Of a DNA stretch of 64,000 nt, positions 17,513-25,679 are shown in pieces. The DNA comes from an uncultured Tessaracoccus sp. (GTDB lineage Bacteria; Actinomycetota; Actinomycetes; Propionibacteriales; Propionibacteriaceae), in contig NZ_CAMYFI010000004.1 of assembly GCF_947255005.1 (NCBI RefSeq), positions 13,951 to 77,950 of the forward strand, in the 5' to 3' direction. The notes beneath the pieces are model-generated. The model saw nothing but the letters and a program-made list of their open reading frames with translations, was not told the DNA's origin and searched no databases. Numbering within the stretch: position 1 is the first letter of the stretch; every line of letters begins with the position of its first letter. Made by a program: the position numbers and the translations under genes.

Positions 17513-18441
17513 TGAGAGGTCGGCTGACCGGCAGCGCTTTGGCGCTTGCGCTCGGCCCGTTCTTTGACGGCGTCGGGGTGGTAGTGGCTGAGCATCACGA
17601 CGCCGTAAATGGCGACAGCGCCCATCACGATCATGCCGGTGCCAGCCCATACCCCCATGTACCTGCCTTCAGCGAGTACGATGAGGCCGAAGAGCACAGC
17701 GACGACCGGATCCACCGTCGTCATGGTGGCCACCGTGATCTCGGCCGGGCCGGAGGCGTAGCCCTGCTGGATCATCCAGACTCCGCCAAGAAACCCGACG
17801 AGCATCAACGCGATTGCCACAAGCACTTTGGGGTCGAGCCATGGTTCGTGGTACGTCAACACCATGTCAGCAGTGGCTTTGAGCATGCCTGTCGCCATGC
17901 CGTACAGCATGGCCCCGATCGACGACCACAGCATGGCTTTCAACCATGGCGTCACGTGCGGTGTGATGGCCGACATCACAACAGAAATGGTCACGACCAC
18001 ACCGAAGGTCACCAGCAACGACAGCAAGGTTGCTTCCTCATTGCCGGTGGCGTTCCGCGTCGAGATGATGGTGAACCCCACCAGCCCAACGAAGGTGACA
18101 GCCACCGCGATCCACACATGCCCCGAAATCCGATGCTTGTGGATTCGAGCTGCCAGCAACACAGACCAGATGACGGCGACGATGCCGATCGGCTGCACCA
18201 CGGCGATGGGCGCGAACGTGAGCGCCGCGAAATTAATTCCCGCACCGAGCAACACGCACAGCAAACCGAGCGACCACTTCGGGATCAACACGAGCTCCAA
18301 CAACCCACGGATGGAAAGCCGGTTATCTGAGGCGGGGGTGTCCTCGTCGAACGTAGAACGAACGCCAAGGCTCTGAAGTGCGGCTCCCCCGGCAAACAGG
18401 AAGGACCCCAGGACCTGAAGGAGGATCGCGAAACCGATCAA
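17509..18441 (-). CDS. DMT-family transporter (EamA/NIPA-like)
   Basis: A 310-residue integral membrane protein with about nine to ten helices. It begins MIGFAILLQVLGSFLFAGGAALQ and contains IAVVQPIGIVAVIWSVLLA, and the C-terminal half repeats a similar fold (ITVATMTTVDPVVAVLFGLI). This is the drug/metabolite transporter pattern common in actinobacteria. The substrate is unknown. The C-terminus is cytoplasmic and charged. No partner genes are evident. Confidence 0.75.
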   Translation of the reverse strand: MIGFAILLQVLGSFLFAGGAALQSLGVRSTFDEDTPASDNRLSIRGLLELVLIPKWSLGLLCVLLGAGINFAALTFAPIAVVQPIGIVAVIWSVLLAARIHKHRISGHVWIAVAVTFVGLVGFTIISTRNATGNEEATLLSLLVTFGVVVTISVVMSAITPHVTPWLKAMLWSSIGAMLYGMATGMLKATADMVLTYHEPWLDPKVLVAIALMLVGFLGGVWMIQQGYASGPAEITVATMTTVDPVVAVLFGLIVLAEGRYMGVWAGTGMIVMGAVAIYGVVMLSHYHPDAVKERAERKRQSAAGQPTSH

Positions 18442-18471
18442 CGTGCTGCACCTTCCAAAATTGTTGCTACG

Positions 18472-19632
18472 TCAGTAGACAATGACCTTGTCGCCCACGT
18501 TCACCGCTGCGAAGAGCGCGGCGACGGCACCCTCGTCTCGTACGTTGACGCAACCGTGCGAGGCGCCGTTGTAGCCGCGGGCTCTGAAATCGCTCGAGTA
18601 GTGGACGGCTTGCCCTCCGCTGAAAAACATAGCGTAGGGCATCTTCGAGTTATACAGCTTCGAGACGTGGTGACGCGACTTAAACTCCACCCTAAACGCA
18701 CCTTCCCTCGTCGGAGTGCGTTTGGAGCCGAAACGGACATCCATCGTGAGACTGACCTTCCCGTCGACCACCCACGCGAGCTGACGTGCCTGCTTCGAGA
18801 TGCAGATTGCTCGCCCGCTCAGGCAGCGAGGATCAAGTTTCATGCCGCCAGTGGTGGCTTCCGTCTTCTTCGGAATCTTGTTCGCGAGCTCGTCGGGCGT
18901 GGGTTTGTGCGTCATGGCGCGCAGGCGGTCGAGGGTTCGCTGGTCGACCTCGCCGGTGACGGGAATATCACGCTTCTGTTGGAATCCGCGAACGCCCTCG
19001 ACGGTTGCCTTGCCGTACACGCCGTCGACGGTGGGCCCATACCAGCCGATCTGCCGGAGGCGGGACTGCAGTTCGCGGACTTCATCGCCCTTGTCCCCTG
19101 GCTTCATCAGCGCCGGGCCAGGCTGTACCACGTTGTGTTTCTCATCGTGCGTGGGTGTCTTCGTCATCTCCACGAGACGCTTCCACGTCGTCGCATCGAC
19201 GGTACCCGTCACGGGGAGCTGCCGCTTGGCCTGGAACCCTTCGACGGCTGCCTGCGTCGTCGGGCCATACGAACCCGTGATCTCGCCTTCGAACCAGTGA
19301 AGCTGGAGAAGGCGGTGCTGGAGCTCGCGGATCTCTTCACCCTCGTCTCCTGCGTGGTAGAGGGATGGTTCGATAGTTGGCGTCGGGCTGGGCATCGCGG
19401 AAGGTGAAGACGGTGCTTCGGTGGGCGTCGGAGTGGGTTTGATCGACACTGTGGTCGGCGTTGGGGTGACTGTCGCGCTGGGAAAGCTCTGGGTGGCGGG
19501 CGTCGTCGTTGACGATGCCACCCGTGCGTCGCGGGGCGCGGGGATCGCGGAGGGGGCCGGCGCACAGGCTGACACAGAGAACACCGTCGCCAGCGTGGTG
19601 ATCACACCAAACAACGCATGTCGGTTACGCAT
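18472..19632 (-). CDS. L,D-transpeptidase lipoprotein with two peptidoglycan-binding domains
   Basis: A 386-residue secreted lipoprotein. The N-terminal signal ends in a lipobox (VFSVSACAP), and a Pro/Thr-rich linker follows to about residue 90. Two PG_binding_1 repeats come next (EIRELQHRLLQLHWF and EVRELQSRLRQIGWY), then a YkuD catalytic domain with SHGCVNVRD, histidine 359 and nucleophile cysteine 361. It should cross-link peptidoglycan stems by 3-3 bonds or attach proteins to the wall on the outer face of the membrane. It is monocistronic as far as can be seen. Confidence 0.9.
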   Translation of the reverse strand: MRNRHALFGVITTLATVFSVSACAPAPSAIPAPRDARVASSTTTPATQSFPSATVTPTPTTVSIKPTPTPTEAPSSPSAMPSPTPTIEPSLYHAGDEGEEIRELQHRLLQLHWFEGEITGSYGPTTQAAVEGFQAKRQLPVTGTVDATTWKRLVEMTKTPTHDEKHNVVQPGPALMKPGDKGDEVRELQSRLRQIGWYGPTVDGVYGKATVEGVRGFQQKRDIPVTGEVDQRTLDRLRAMTHKPTPDELANKIPKKTEATTGGMKLDPRCLSGRAICISKQARQLAWVVDGKVSLTMDVRFGSKRTPTREGAFRVEFKSRHHVSKLYNSKMPYAMFFSGGQAVHYSSDFRARGYNGASHGCVNVRDEGAVAALFAAVNVGDKVIVY

Positions 19633-19709
19633 GAGACCCTCCGACTGGCCTAAGGGGAAGACGCCACATGCCTGCGGCGGGGTTAGAATTGCAGATGGGT
19701 GGGGATTTT

Positions 19710-20573
19710 CTAGGTTGCCACGCCGAGTTGCGCGATCACCTTGATGAGATCGTTGCGAAGCGGCTCCGCCCGCTCGGCAAACCCGCGCTGTAACCGGGCG
19801 TACTCATGACGCCCTTCGGAGGTCTCTACGCGGATGGGCTCGTGTCCCCACTCGGTGAGGTCGTAGGCGGAGGCTCGCATGTCGACGACGCGAATCTCGC
19901 GCGCAAGTGTGAAGGTTGCGAACAGCAGCGACGATGACACGGCCGGCCAGAGCTTGCCCGCCCATCGGTAGAGATCCATGTTCACGTGCAGGCAGCCTGG
20001 CTGATCGAACTCTGTTTGCAGTTCTCGCGTCGGAGTCACCAGGTTGAGCGGCTTCGCTTGCGGTGTAAAAAACCGGAACGCATCGAAATGGGAGCAGCGA
20101 CAGCCCACATCTCGCAAGATCTGCGCGCGTTCGTCGACGCTGTAGCGCAGCGGAAGGTAGGAGTGCCTGGTCTCGTGTTGCTCGAGGCCGTGCACCATGG
20201 CCCACTCGTGCATGCCGAAGCATCCGAACCTTGGCTGCATCGCGGCCGCGGCGGCGAGTAGGCGTCGGGCAGTCTCAACTGTGCCCCGACGCTTGGCAAG
20301 GAATGCGTCCGCGTCGAATTGCGCGATGCCGTTCTGCACGCGGTAGTGCGGTGGCTGCCACGATCCGTCGTCTTCGAGCTCGACGCCCACCCCGGGGTGC
20401 CACTGCATGAGGTGTGAGGGGCGCAGGTTGTAGTAGTGGAAGAGGAAGTCGTCGACGGGCTCTTTCATGCCGCGGTCTCGGCGCCAGACGACGTCGGCGA
20501 GCTCACGCTGGACCCCGTCACGGTGCTGAGCCGCCCGTGATTGCCATTGCTCGCGCGTCAACATGACACTCAC
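19710..20573 (-). CDS. Conserved actinobacterial protein, usually labelled 3-methyladenine DNA glycosylase
   Basis: A 287-residue soluble protein. It carries conserved blocks I associate with an actinobacterial family: FLFHYYNLRPSHLMQWHPG, FGCFGMHEWAMVHG, CSHFDAFRFFTPQA, QPGCLHVNMDLYRWAGKL and MRASAYDLTEWG. Databases commonly name this family 3-methyladenine DNA glycosylase, but I see no helix-hairpin-helix or AlkA/Tag motif that would support this. The conserved His, Cys and Asp residues look enzymatic. The true role should be treated as unknown. It starts one base after the YgjP-like gene ends, so the two are probably cotranscribed. Confidence 0.6.
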   Translation of the reverse strand: MSVMLTREQWQSRAAQHRDGVQRELADVVWRRDRGMKEPVDDFLFHYYNLRPSHLMQWHPGVGVELEDDGSWQPPHYRVQNGIAQFDADAFLAKRRGTVETARRLLAAAAAMQPRFGCFGMHEWAMVHGLEQHETRHSYLPLRYSVDERAQILRDVGCRCSHFDAFRFFTPQAKPLNLVTPTRELQTEFDQPGCLHVNMDLYRWAGKLWPAVSSSLLFATFTLAREIRVVDMRASAYDLTEWGHEPIRVETSEGRHEYARLQRGFAERAEPLRNDLIKVIAQLGVAT

Positions 20574-20574
20574 C

Positions 20575-21270
20575 CTAGCCGCGCGGCGGAACGTGGTTGC
20601 GCAACTCCGACCGGCGTCGCTTCCAGTCTGGCAGCGCGCGATCGAGCATGGCGTAGAAGCGGGGTCCGTGCCCCGCCTCGACGAGGTGCGCCAGCTCGTG
20701 CGCGAGTACGTACTCGAGCTCCGCTTCGGGCCGCTGCACGAGCCAAGTGTTCAAGGTGATCACATGGGTGCGCACGTTGCAGCTTCCCCAGCGCGAGGTC
20801 ATGGCGCGATATCGGAAGGCCGACGGGGTCCGCCCGACGCGATCTCGCAACGGCGGAGCAAGCCGCTCGACGGCTTGTGCCAGCAGCCGCTGACGTAGGC
20901 TGTGGGCGGCACGAGCGGCCGCGGCATCGTCGGGTGCGGTGATGAACACGCGGCCGTCTTGAAATGTCGCTCGGGTGCGGCCTGCGAGTCGTTCCACTGC
21001 GACGCTGCTCCCCCACAGCGTCATGGAGCCGCCGTCGGTGAGGTCGTCGACGGGCATCTGCCGGTTGCGCTGGCGTTGCATGGTGCGCAGCAGCCAATCC
21101 CGATTGTCAAGGACGAATGCCCTGAGCTCACGTTCGGACATGCGCTGCGGAGCGCTCAGCCTGACGCTGCCGTCGGGGCGAACCATCAGGCGAGCGCGCT
21201 TGACGCTGCGACGCGCCACCTCCACAGTGAGATCGTCCACGTGAAGCAGACGGTGACCATGCGACGACAT
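20575..21270 (-). CDS. YgjP-like zinc metallopeptidase (M48/SprT-type fold)
   Basis: A 231-residue protein of the YgjP/DUF45 family. The C-terminal zinc site is HELAH at residues 191-195 with a third ligand candidate at H201 (EAGHGP), preceded by the family block RYRAMTSRWGSCNVRTHVITLN. It is cytoplasmic with no signal peptide. The substrate is unknown; distant relatives include SprT-type proteases. The downstream gene begins at 20573, almost abutting. Confidence 0.8.
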   Translation of the reverse strand: MSSHGHRLLHVDDLTVEVARRSVKRARLMVRPDGSVRLSAPQRMSERELRAFVLDNRDWLLRTMQRQRNRQMPVDDLTDGGSMTLWGSSVAVERLAGRTRATFQDGRVFITAPDDAAAARAAHSLRQRLLAQAVERLAPPLRDRVGRTPSAFRYRAMTSRWGSCNVRTHVITLNTWLVQRPEAELEYVLAHELAHLVEAGHGPRFYAMLDRALPDWKRRRSELRNHVPPRG

Positions 21271-21292
21271 ACCACCAGCCTAGAGCCCCGTC

Positions 21293-21432
21293 CCCTCCCC
21301 AGGCACAGGCAACCTGTGCGGCTCAGTTCCGGATCAACTGTCACTTGCTCCCGCGCGACGAGGCACCGTCGGGAAGCAGATGACACATGATCCGCTCAGT
21401 TGCCGCACAGGTTGCACCTGCCTGGGGGAGGT
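21293..21432. repeat. long imperfect inverted repeat (about 140 bp)
   Basis: The two halves around about 21360 are imperfect complements. An outer CCTCCCC/GGGGGAGG pair leads to AGGCA...GCAACCTGTGCGGC at 21301-21322, matched by its complement at 21404-21425 (19 of 22). A further inner block, GGATCA..TGTCA..TGCT.CCC, is matched around 21371-21393. The element fills most of the gap between the YgjP-like gene and tRNA-Ala. It could be a MITE-like palindrome or a structured RNA. No protein is encoded. Confidence 0.6.
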
Positions 21433-21520
21433 AAAGATTTCGCGACGAGCCCCTCACTGCGAGCGATTTCCCTTTCCTGGATGAGTGCGCTAATGTTCTG
21501 CGAGTCGCAAGTGCGATCTC

Positions 21521-21593
21521 GGGGCTATGGCGCAGTTGGTAGCGCGCTTCCATGGCATGGAAGAGGTCAGGGGTTCGAATCCCCTTAGCTCCA
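21521..21593 (+). tRNA. tRNA-Ala(GGC)
   Basis: A 73-base cloverleaf. The acceptor GGGGCTA pairs with TAGCTCC, the discriminator base is A at 21593, and the D arm is GGCGCAGTTGGTAGCGC. The anticodon stem CTTCC/GGAAG encloses ATGGCAT with anticodon GGC, and the T arm contains GGTTCGAATCC. The anticodon reads GCC/GCU alanine codons. The 3' CCA is not encoded. Confidence 0.96.
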
Positions 21594-21762
21594 CAATTCG
21601 AGCCGACACCGACCCCATCGACGGAGCTCGCAGTATTCAACCCCACTGCTGGCGGCGAATACACTGGTGCTTGCACCCGAACCAAGCCCCCCTGCCCAGT
21701 AATGATGCGCAGATGCGCGCGTAAGCTAACTCTCATACCACTCCTCCAGCGCTGTGCAAGAG

Positions 21763-22155
21763 ATGGACACCGTATTGATACTCCGAGAGCTTTCTGATCG
21801 TGACCGCGCGTTGGCGAAAGCCATGATCGCCCACGCGAACCCCACGGATGCCGACGAGCCACCGCCAAGCGCGGAACAGCGCCGACGCTGGATCGAAGCC
21901 CTGCGACGCACGACGGTGACCCACACGTGCGACTGCACACTCTGTGGCTCGGTGGAATTGGCCGACCTCGAGCAGACAAACTCATGCGCGGACACTCAGT
22001 CCCGCGTGGTACTGGGTGCGGGCACCAAGCGCGACGACGCGCTCGTCTTGCTGTTTATCGACAGCGACGTGCCGAGCTATCTGGAAACAGCGCCGCTCGG
22101 GGACGAAGCAGTGCAGTTCCCTTCCCCAGACGAACGGGTGTTCATCACGGCCTGA
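21763..22155 (+). CDS. Small soluble protein with a cysteine cluster, function unknown
   Basis: 130 residues from the ATG at 21763 (a GTG at 21754 is also in frame). The protein is acidic, with a helical N-terminal half (SAEQRRRWIEALRRTTV) and a CDCTLCGSVEL cluster near residue 60 that could bind a metal. I do not recognise a family. It ends one base before the convergent stop codon of the HemCD gene. Codon use looks like that of its neighbours, which supports it being real. Confidence 0.55.
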   Translation: MDTVLILRELSDRDRALAKAMIAHANPTDADEPPPSAEQRRRWIEALRRTTVTHTCDCTLCGSVELADLEQTNSCADTQSRVVLGAGTKRDDALVLLFIDSDVPSYLETAPLGDEAVQFPSPDERVFITA

Positions 22156-23829
22156 CTACTTGCCAGTAATCTCCTTGAGCCTCTCCACCACTGCAAGCAC
22201 ACCCTGGTCATCCTTCGACGGCGCCACCATCACCGGCTCGACACCACCGTCGCGAAGCACCTTAGCGGAATCGTCATCCCAGGCGACGACGGCCACCTGC
22301 TCGTTGCGTGGCAGCAAGTTCAGGAAACTCTGCGCCACCACGGGCGACGTGAGCAGGATCGCATCGTAGCGGCCGTTGTTCCAGCCCTCCAGCACCCAGT
22401 CAGCCACCTCATCGATGTCGCGCATGCGGTACACCGGCATGCGCGTGACCTCGTAGCCTCGCTCCCCCAAGCCTTCGGCTATCCGGTTGCTGAGGTCGTC
22501 GGCACAGGGCACCACTACGCGGCCTGAACCCTCCGGGAACATGGCGATGAGATTCGGGGTGCTGGCGGTACCCTCCGGGGACAGCGTGACGTGCACGCCG
22601 TAGTCTTCGAGCATCTCTCTGGTGGTGGTGCCGAGCGCCGCCACCTTGGCTCCCTCAGGCAGTTTCCAACCCAGTTCGCGCAGCGCCCAGATGGTGTGCG
22701 CCGTCGGGAATACCAGCCAATCCGCTCCATCGAAACGGTTCTCTGCGTTCGGGAGCAGCTCGGCAATCTGCAGCGGGGCCGTATCGACGTTGACGCCCTG
22801 CTCGCGGATGGAGCGAGACATGAGCCCCTCCTGGCGAGGCAGCAGCAGGTGGGGCGCGTCGGGCCCCTTCTCGTCGAGTGTGCCGGTCTCGTCGTCGTGT
22901 TCCTTCGTGAACTTCACATTCGCGAGCGCTTCCTCGTTGATGAAGCGCATAACGTCGCGTTCCAAGAACGCATCTGCCAGCCGCGTGCCGGCTCGCTTCG
23001 CGTGCAACAACGACGTCGGCATGCCGATCTCGAGCTGTATGTGCTCGGAGCCATCGACGTTCGTCACGCACGCTTTGAAGTTGAGAATCGACTTGCGCGA
23101 AACCAGCGCCGCCACCGGCATCCGATAGTTGGCACCCAAGCGGTACATGAGGTCACGCTCGGCAGCCACGCAGATGCGCGTCTCGAGGTCTTCAATGCCT
23201 TCGAGCGCCTGAATGACCTCAGTGTCGCCGACGCGGCACTCGATGGACTTCGCGCCCTGGCCCGGTGCGGGAAGGATGGGCAGATACTCCGTCACCATCT
23301 CGGTTTTGCCCGTGCGCTCGAGGGCCGACGCGGACAACACCAGCGCGTCGAGGTCTCCCGGCTGCACGCGGGAGATGCGTTCCTCCATGGTGCCGCCGAC
23401 GTCAACGAAGGTGAGGTCGGGGCACAGCCGGCGGATCTGTGCGATGCGTCGCAGAGAGGTCACACCGATGCGGGCACGCGAGGGCAAAGCAGCCAGGGGC
23501 ATACGGTTCTGAGAAATCAGTGCATCGCGCCAATCGTCGCGCGCGGGCACGGCGGCAATCACGAGGTCAGACTGGCGCTGCTCGCCGATGGGGATGTCCT
23601 TCGTGGAGTGCACGACGGCATCTACTTGCCCCTCGCGTAAGGCCGTGCGCAGTTCTGCCGCAAAGCCGCCCTGGAACGACCGTCCGTCGTGCATGTGGTT
23701 GGCGTCGGGTTCCGCGCTTGTGACCGGCACCACCTCGACGTCGTGCCCGAGCTCGCGCAAACTCTCCGCAACCTGATTGGTACGCGCCATCGCGAGGTCT
23801 GTACCTCGCGTACCTAGCTTCAGCTTCAC
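22156..23829 (-). CDS. Fused porphobilinogen deaminase-like / uroporphyrinogen-III synthase (HemC-HemD), HemC cofactor cysteine absent
   Basis: 557 residues from the GTG at 23829, which has AGGAGG just upstream. Residues 1-300 are HemC-like, with VHSTKDIP (aspartate 78, the catalytic position) and SLRR at 125-128 for the acetate chains of the substrate. About 325-557 are HemD-like (HLLLPRQEGLMSRSIREQG, then VVVPCADDLSNRIAEGLGERG). The HemC loop that normally reads GGCxxPI, whose cysteine holds the dipyrromethane cofactor, is here GANYRMPV, with tyrosine at residue 235. The fusion would make uroporphyrinogen III for heme or cobamides if active; the missing cysteine makes deaminase activity doubtful. 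The closest gene on the same strand is the phosphatase gene upstream. Confidence 0.8.
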   Translation of the reverse strand: MKLKLGTRGTDLAMARTNQVAESLRELGHDVEVVPVTSAEPDANHMHDGRSFQGGFAAELRTALREGQVDAVVHSTKDIPIGEQRQSDLVIAAVPARDDWRDALISQNRMPLAALPSRARIGVTSLRRIAQIRRLCPDLTFVDVGGTMEERISRVQPGDLDALVLSASALERTGKTEMVTEYLPILPAPGQGAKSIECRVGDTEVIQALEGIEDLETRICVAAERDLMYRLGANYRMPVAALVSRKSILNFKACVTNVDGSEHIQLEIGMPTSLLHAKRAGTRLADAFLERDVMRFINEEALANVKFTKEHDDETGTLDEKGPDAPHLLLPRQEGLMSRSIREQGVNVDTAPLQIAELLPNAENRFDGADWLVFPTAHTIWALRELGWKLPEGAKVAALGTTTREMLEDYGVHVTLSPEGTASTPNLIAMFPEGSGRVVVPCADDLSNRIAEGLGERGYEVTRMPVYRMRDIDEVADWVLEGWNNGRYDAILLTSPVVAQSFLNLLPRNEQVAVVAWDDDSAKVLRDGGVEPVMVAPSKDDQGVLAVVERLKEITGK

Positions 23830-23898
23830 CGCCGACTCCTCCTCTGGAGCTGTTTGTCCCACTCTTTCACGTTTCGCTCTCGCTCGCGCAGTACTCAC

Positions 23899-24513
23899 TT
23901 ACATGTCGTGCGGTTGCGCGCCACCGAGGTTATACCCCAACAGCGTCCAGCCCACATCGTCGTGACGCAGCTCGGCCCAATGCGCGTTGCTCATGGTGCC
24001 GAGCCCCCGGCCAAGGCCTGGCAGCTCCAGCAGCGATGCCACCGTCACGCGCGTAAAGAACCCGTGCGTGGCGACGAGCACCGTCTGGTCGGAGTGCTTG
24101 GCCGCGATGTCGTGCAGCGCGCGGGTGCCCCGTCGGGCCATCTCTTCGGCGGTCTCCCCTGATTCCGAGCGACGGAAATCCTCTCCCGCGCGCAACCGCT
24201 CAACCCTCTCTGGGTGCGTCTTTGACACTTCCGCCCAGGTTTTGCCTGCCCAATCGCCCATGTCGATCTCGCCGAGCCTGGCGTCGACGTGAACCTCCAA
24301 GCCCCGCACGGAGGCAACCGTGCGAGCGGTTTCGCGCGCCCGTGACAGCGGCGACGACCACACCACGTCAAACGCATACTGGGTGAGCTCGGCGGCAACC
24401 TCCCGAGCCTGTTCGCGGCCATGCTCGCTCAACTCGACGTCGGCCTGGCCTTGCATCTTTCCTTCGCGGTTCCACAGCGTCTCGCCGTGGCGCAGCATGA
24501 TGATGCGGGTCAC
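23899..24513 (-). CDS. Histidine phosphatase family protein (phosphoglycerate mutase-like)
   Basis: 204 residues from the GTG at 24513, overlapping the rsfS stop by four bases (GTGA). The phosphohistidine motif is LRHGETLWN with histidine 9, and the second catalytic histidine is in VATHGFF. The length and C-terminus fit the broad-specificity phosphatase branch rather than true glycolytic mutase. In actinobacteria this gene usually follows nadD-rsfS, and the encoded protein is sometimes annotated as a mutase or glucosyl-3-phosphoglycerate phosphatase. The substrate cannot be decided here. Confidence 0.85.
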   Translation of the reverse strand: MTRIIMLRHGETLWNREGKMQGQADVELSEHGREQAREVAAELTQYAFDVVWSSPLSRARETARTVASVRGLEVHVDARLGEIDMGDWAGKTWAEVSKTHPERVERLRAGEDFRRSESGETAEEMARRGTRALHDIAAKHSDQTVLVATHGFFTRVTVASLLELPGLGRGLGTMSNAHWAELRHDDVGWTLLGYNLGGAQPHDM

Positions 24514-24875
24514 AGTTGCGGCAGTTCCAGGTCGATCGTCGGGCAGTCCTTCCACAGCCGTTCAAGGTTGTAGAGGGTGCGTTCCTCGTCGTGCTGGACG
24601 TGAATGACGACGTCGACGTAGTCGAGCAACACCCAACGGTTCTCCCTGTCGCCTTCGCGCCGCACCGGCTTGCGCCCATCCTTCAGCAGCGCTTCTTCCA
24701 CCGCATCTACCAGCGCGCCGACGAGGCGCTCGTTGCCCGCCGAGATAATGAGGAACACGTCGGTGATGCTGAGTTGCTCGCTCACATCAAACGCGACGAC
24801 ATTCTCGCCGGATTTCTTCGACGCGGCCAGCGCCGCAGCGCGGGTGAGTGCCAATGCTTCATCAGTGGCTGTCAC
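24510..24875 (-). CDS. rsfS: Ribosomal silencing factor RsfS
   Basis: A 121-residue protein of the RsfS/Iojap family, with ENVVAFDVSEQLSITDVFLI, an invariant-looking VGALVDAVEEAL and a C-terminal VLLDYVDVVIHVQHDEER. It binds L14 on the 50S subunit and blocks subunit joining in starvation. Its ATG overlaps the end of nadD by 14 bases and its stop overlaps the phosphatase start, so it sits in the middle of a coupled operon. Confidence 0.93.
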   Translation of the reverse strand: MTATDEALALTRAAALAASKKSGENVVAFDVSEQLSITDVFLIISAGNERLVGALVDAVEEALLKDGRKPVRREGDRENRWVLLDYVDVVIHVQHDEERTLYNLERLWKDCPTIDLELPQL

Positions 24876-25530
24876 GGGGAACTCCAGAATCGGGGGCGGG
24901 GTACAAACCGCGCTTGGCGATGTACTGCACGATACCGTCAGGCACGAGATACCAAATGGGCATTCCCTGCTGCGTGCGCTCGCGGCAATCCGTCGACGAG
25001 ATCGCCAGCGCGGGCACCTCCAGCAGCGTGACGGAATTGAGGGGAAGGTGGCTGAGGTCCTTCTTCGTGAGCGGAACGCCAGGCCTTGTCACGCCCACGA
25101 AGTGCGCGAGATCGAAGAGCTCGTCGGCGCCGCGCCAGGTGAGGATCTGACGCACCGCATCGGCACCGGTGATGAAGAAGTAGTCGACGTCGTCGCCGCG
25201 TTCGGCGCGGAGGTCTTTCAGCGTGTCGACGGTGTAGGTGTTGCCCTCGCGGTCGATATCAACCCGTGAGACGGAGAACTGCGGATTGGATGCCGTCGCG
25301 ATCACCGTCATGAGGTAACGGTCTTCCGCCAGCGAGACGTCGCGGTCCGCCTTCTGCCAGGGAATACCAGTGGGAACAAAAACCACCTCGTCGAGGCTGA
25401 AGCGCGCGGCGACCTCGGATGCGGCCACGAGGTGGCCGTGGTGGATCGGATCGAACGTTCCACCCATCACGCCGAGGCGATAGCGGCGGGACCGCTCACT
25501 ACGAGCGATGCCAAGTTCGGTTGACGTCAC
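24862..25530 (-). CDS. nadD: Nicotinate-nucleotide adenylyltransferase
   Basis: A 222-residue nucleotidyltransferase. The N-terminal motif GGTFDPIHHGH at residues 23-33 and the C-terminal ISSTDCRER (an ISST-type motif) are diagnostic of NadD. It adenylates nicotinate mononucleotide in NAD synthesis. The GTG at 25530 overlaps the stop of a 44-residue membrane-protein gene (GTGA). The N-terminus is about 15 residues longer than usual before the Rossmann strand; an internal start at VMGGTF is possible but has no better ribosome binding site. Confidence 0.93.
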   Translation of the reverse strand: MTSTELGIARSERSRRYRLGVMGGTFDPIHHGHLVAASEVAARFSLDEVVFVPTGIPWQKADRDVSLAEDRYLMTVIATASNPQFSVSRVDIDREGNTYTVDTLKDLRAERGDDVDYFFITGADAVRQILTWRGADELFDLAHFVGVTRPGVPLTKKDLSHLPLNSVTLLEVPALAISSTDCRERTQQGMPIWYLVPDGIVQYIAKRGLYPAPDSGVPRDSH

Positions 25531-25661
25531 TTCGAGTTCGGGCGCCCAGAACCCATGCCGATCACCCAGATGAGGGCGCTCAGCAACGCAACAAATGCAA
25601 CCACGCCTGCGAGCACGGGGGGCAGGCCTTCGGTCGAAGCTTCGAGCAGCACAAGATTCAT
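25527..25661 (-). CDS. Small single-helix membrane protein upstream of nadD (44 residues)
   Basis: An ATG at 25661 opens 44 codons. A short amphipathic N-terminus (MNLVLLEASTEGLPP) leads into one strongly hydrophobic helix (VLAGVVAFVALLSALIWVI) and a basic tail ending RPNSK. The stop overlaps the nadD GTG by four bases, and the gene sits 18 bases after proA. Short one-helix proteins in this position are common in actinobacteria as far as I recall, which supports it being translated. Its function is unknown. Confidence 0.7.
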   Translation of the reverse strand: MNLVLLEASTEGLPPVLAGVVAFVALLSALIWVIGMGSGRPNSK

Positions 25662-25679
25662 GGGCAGCACATTATCGAA

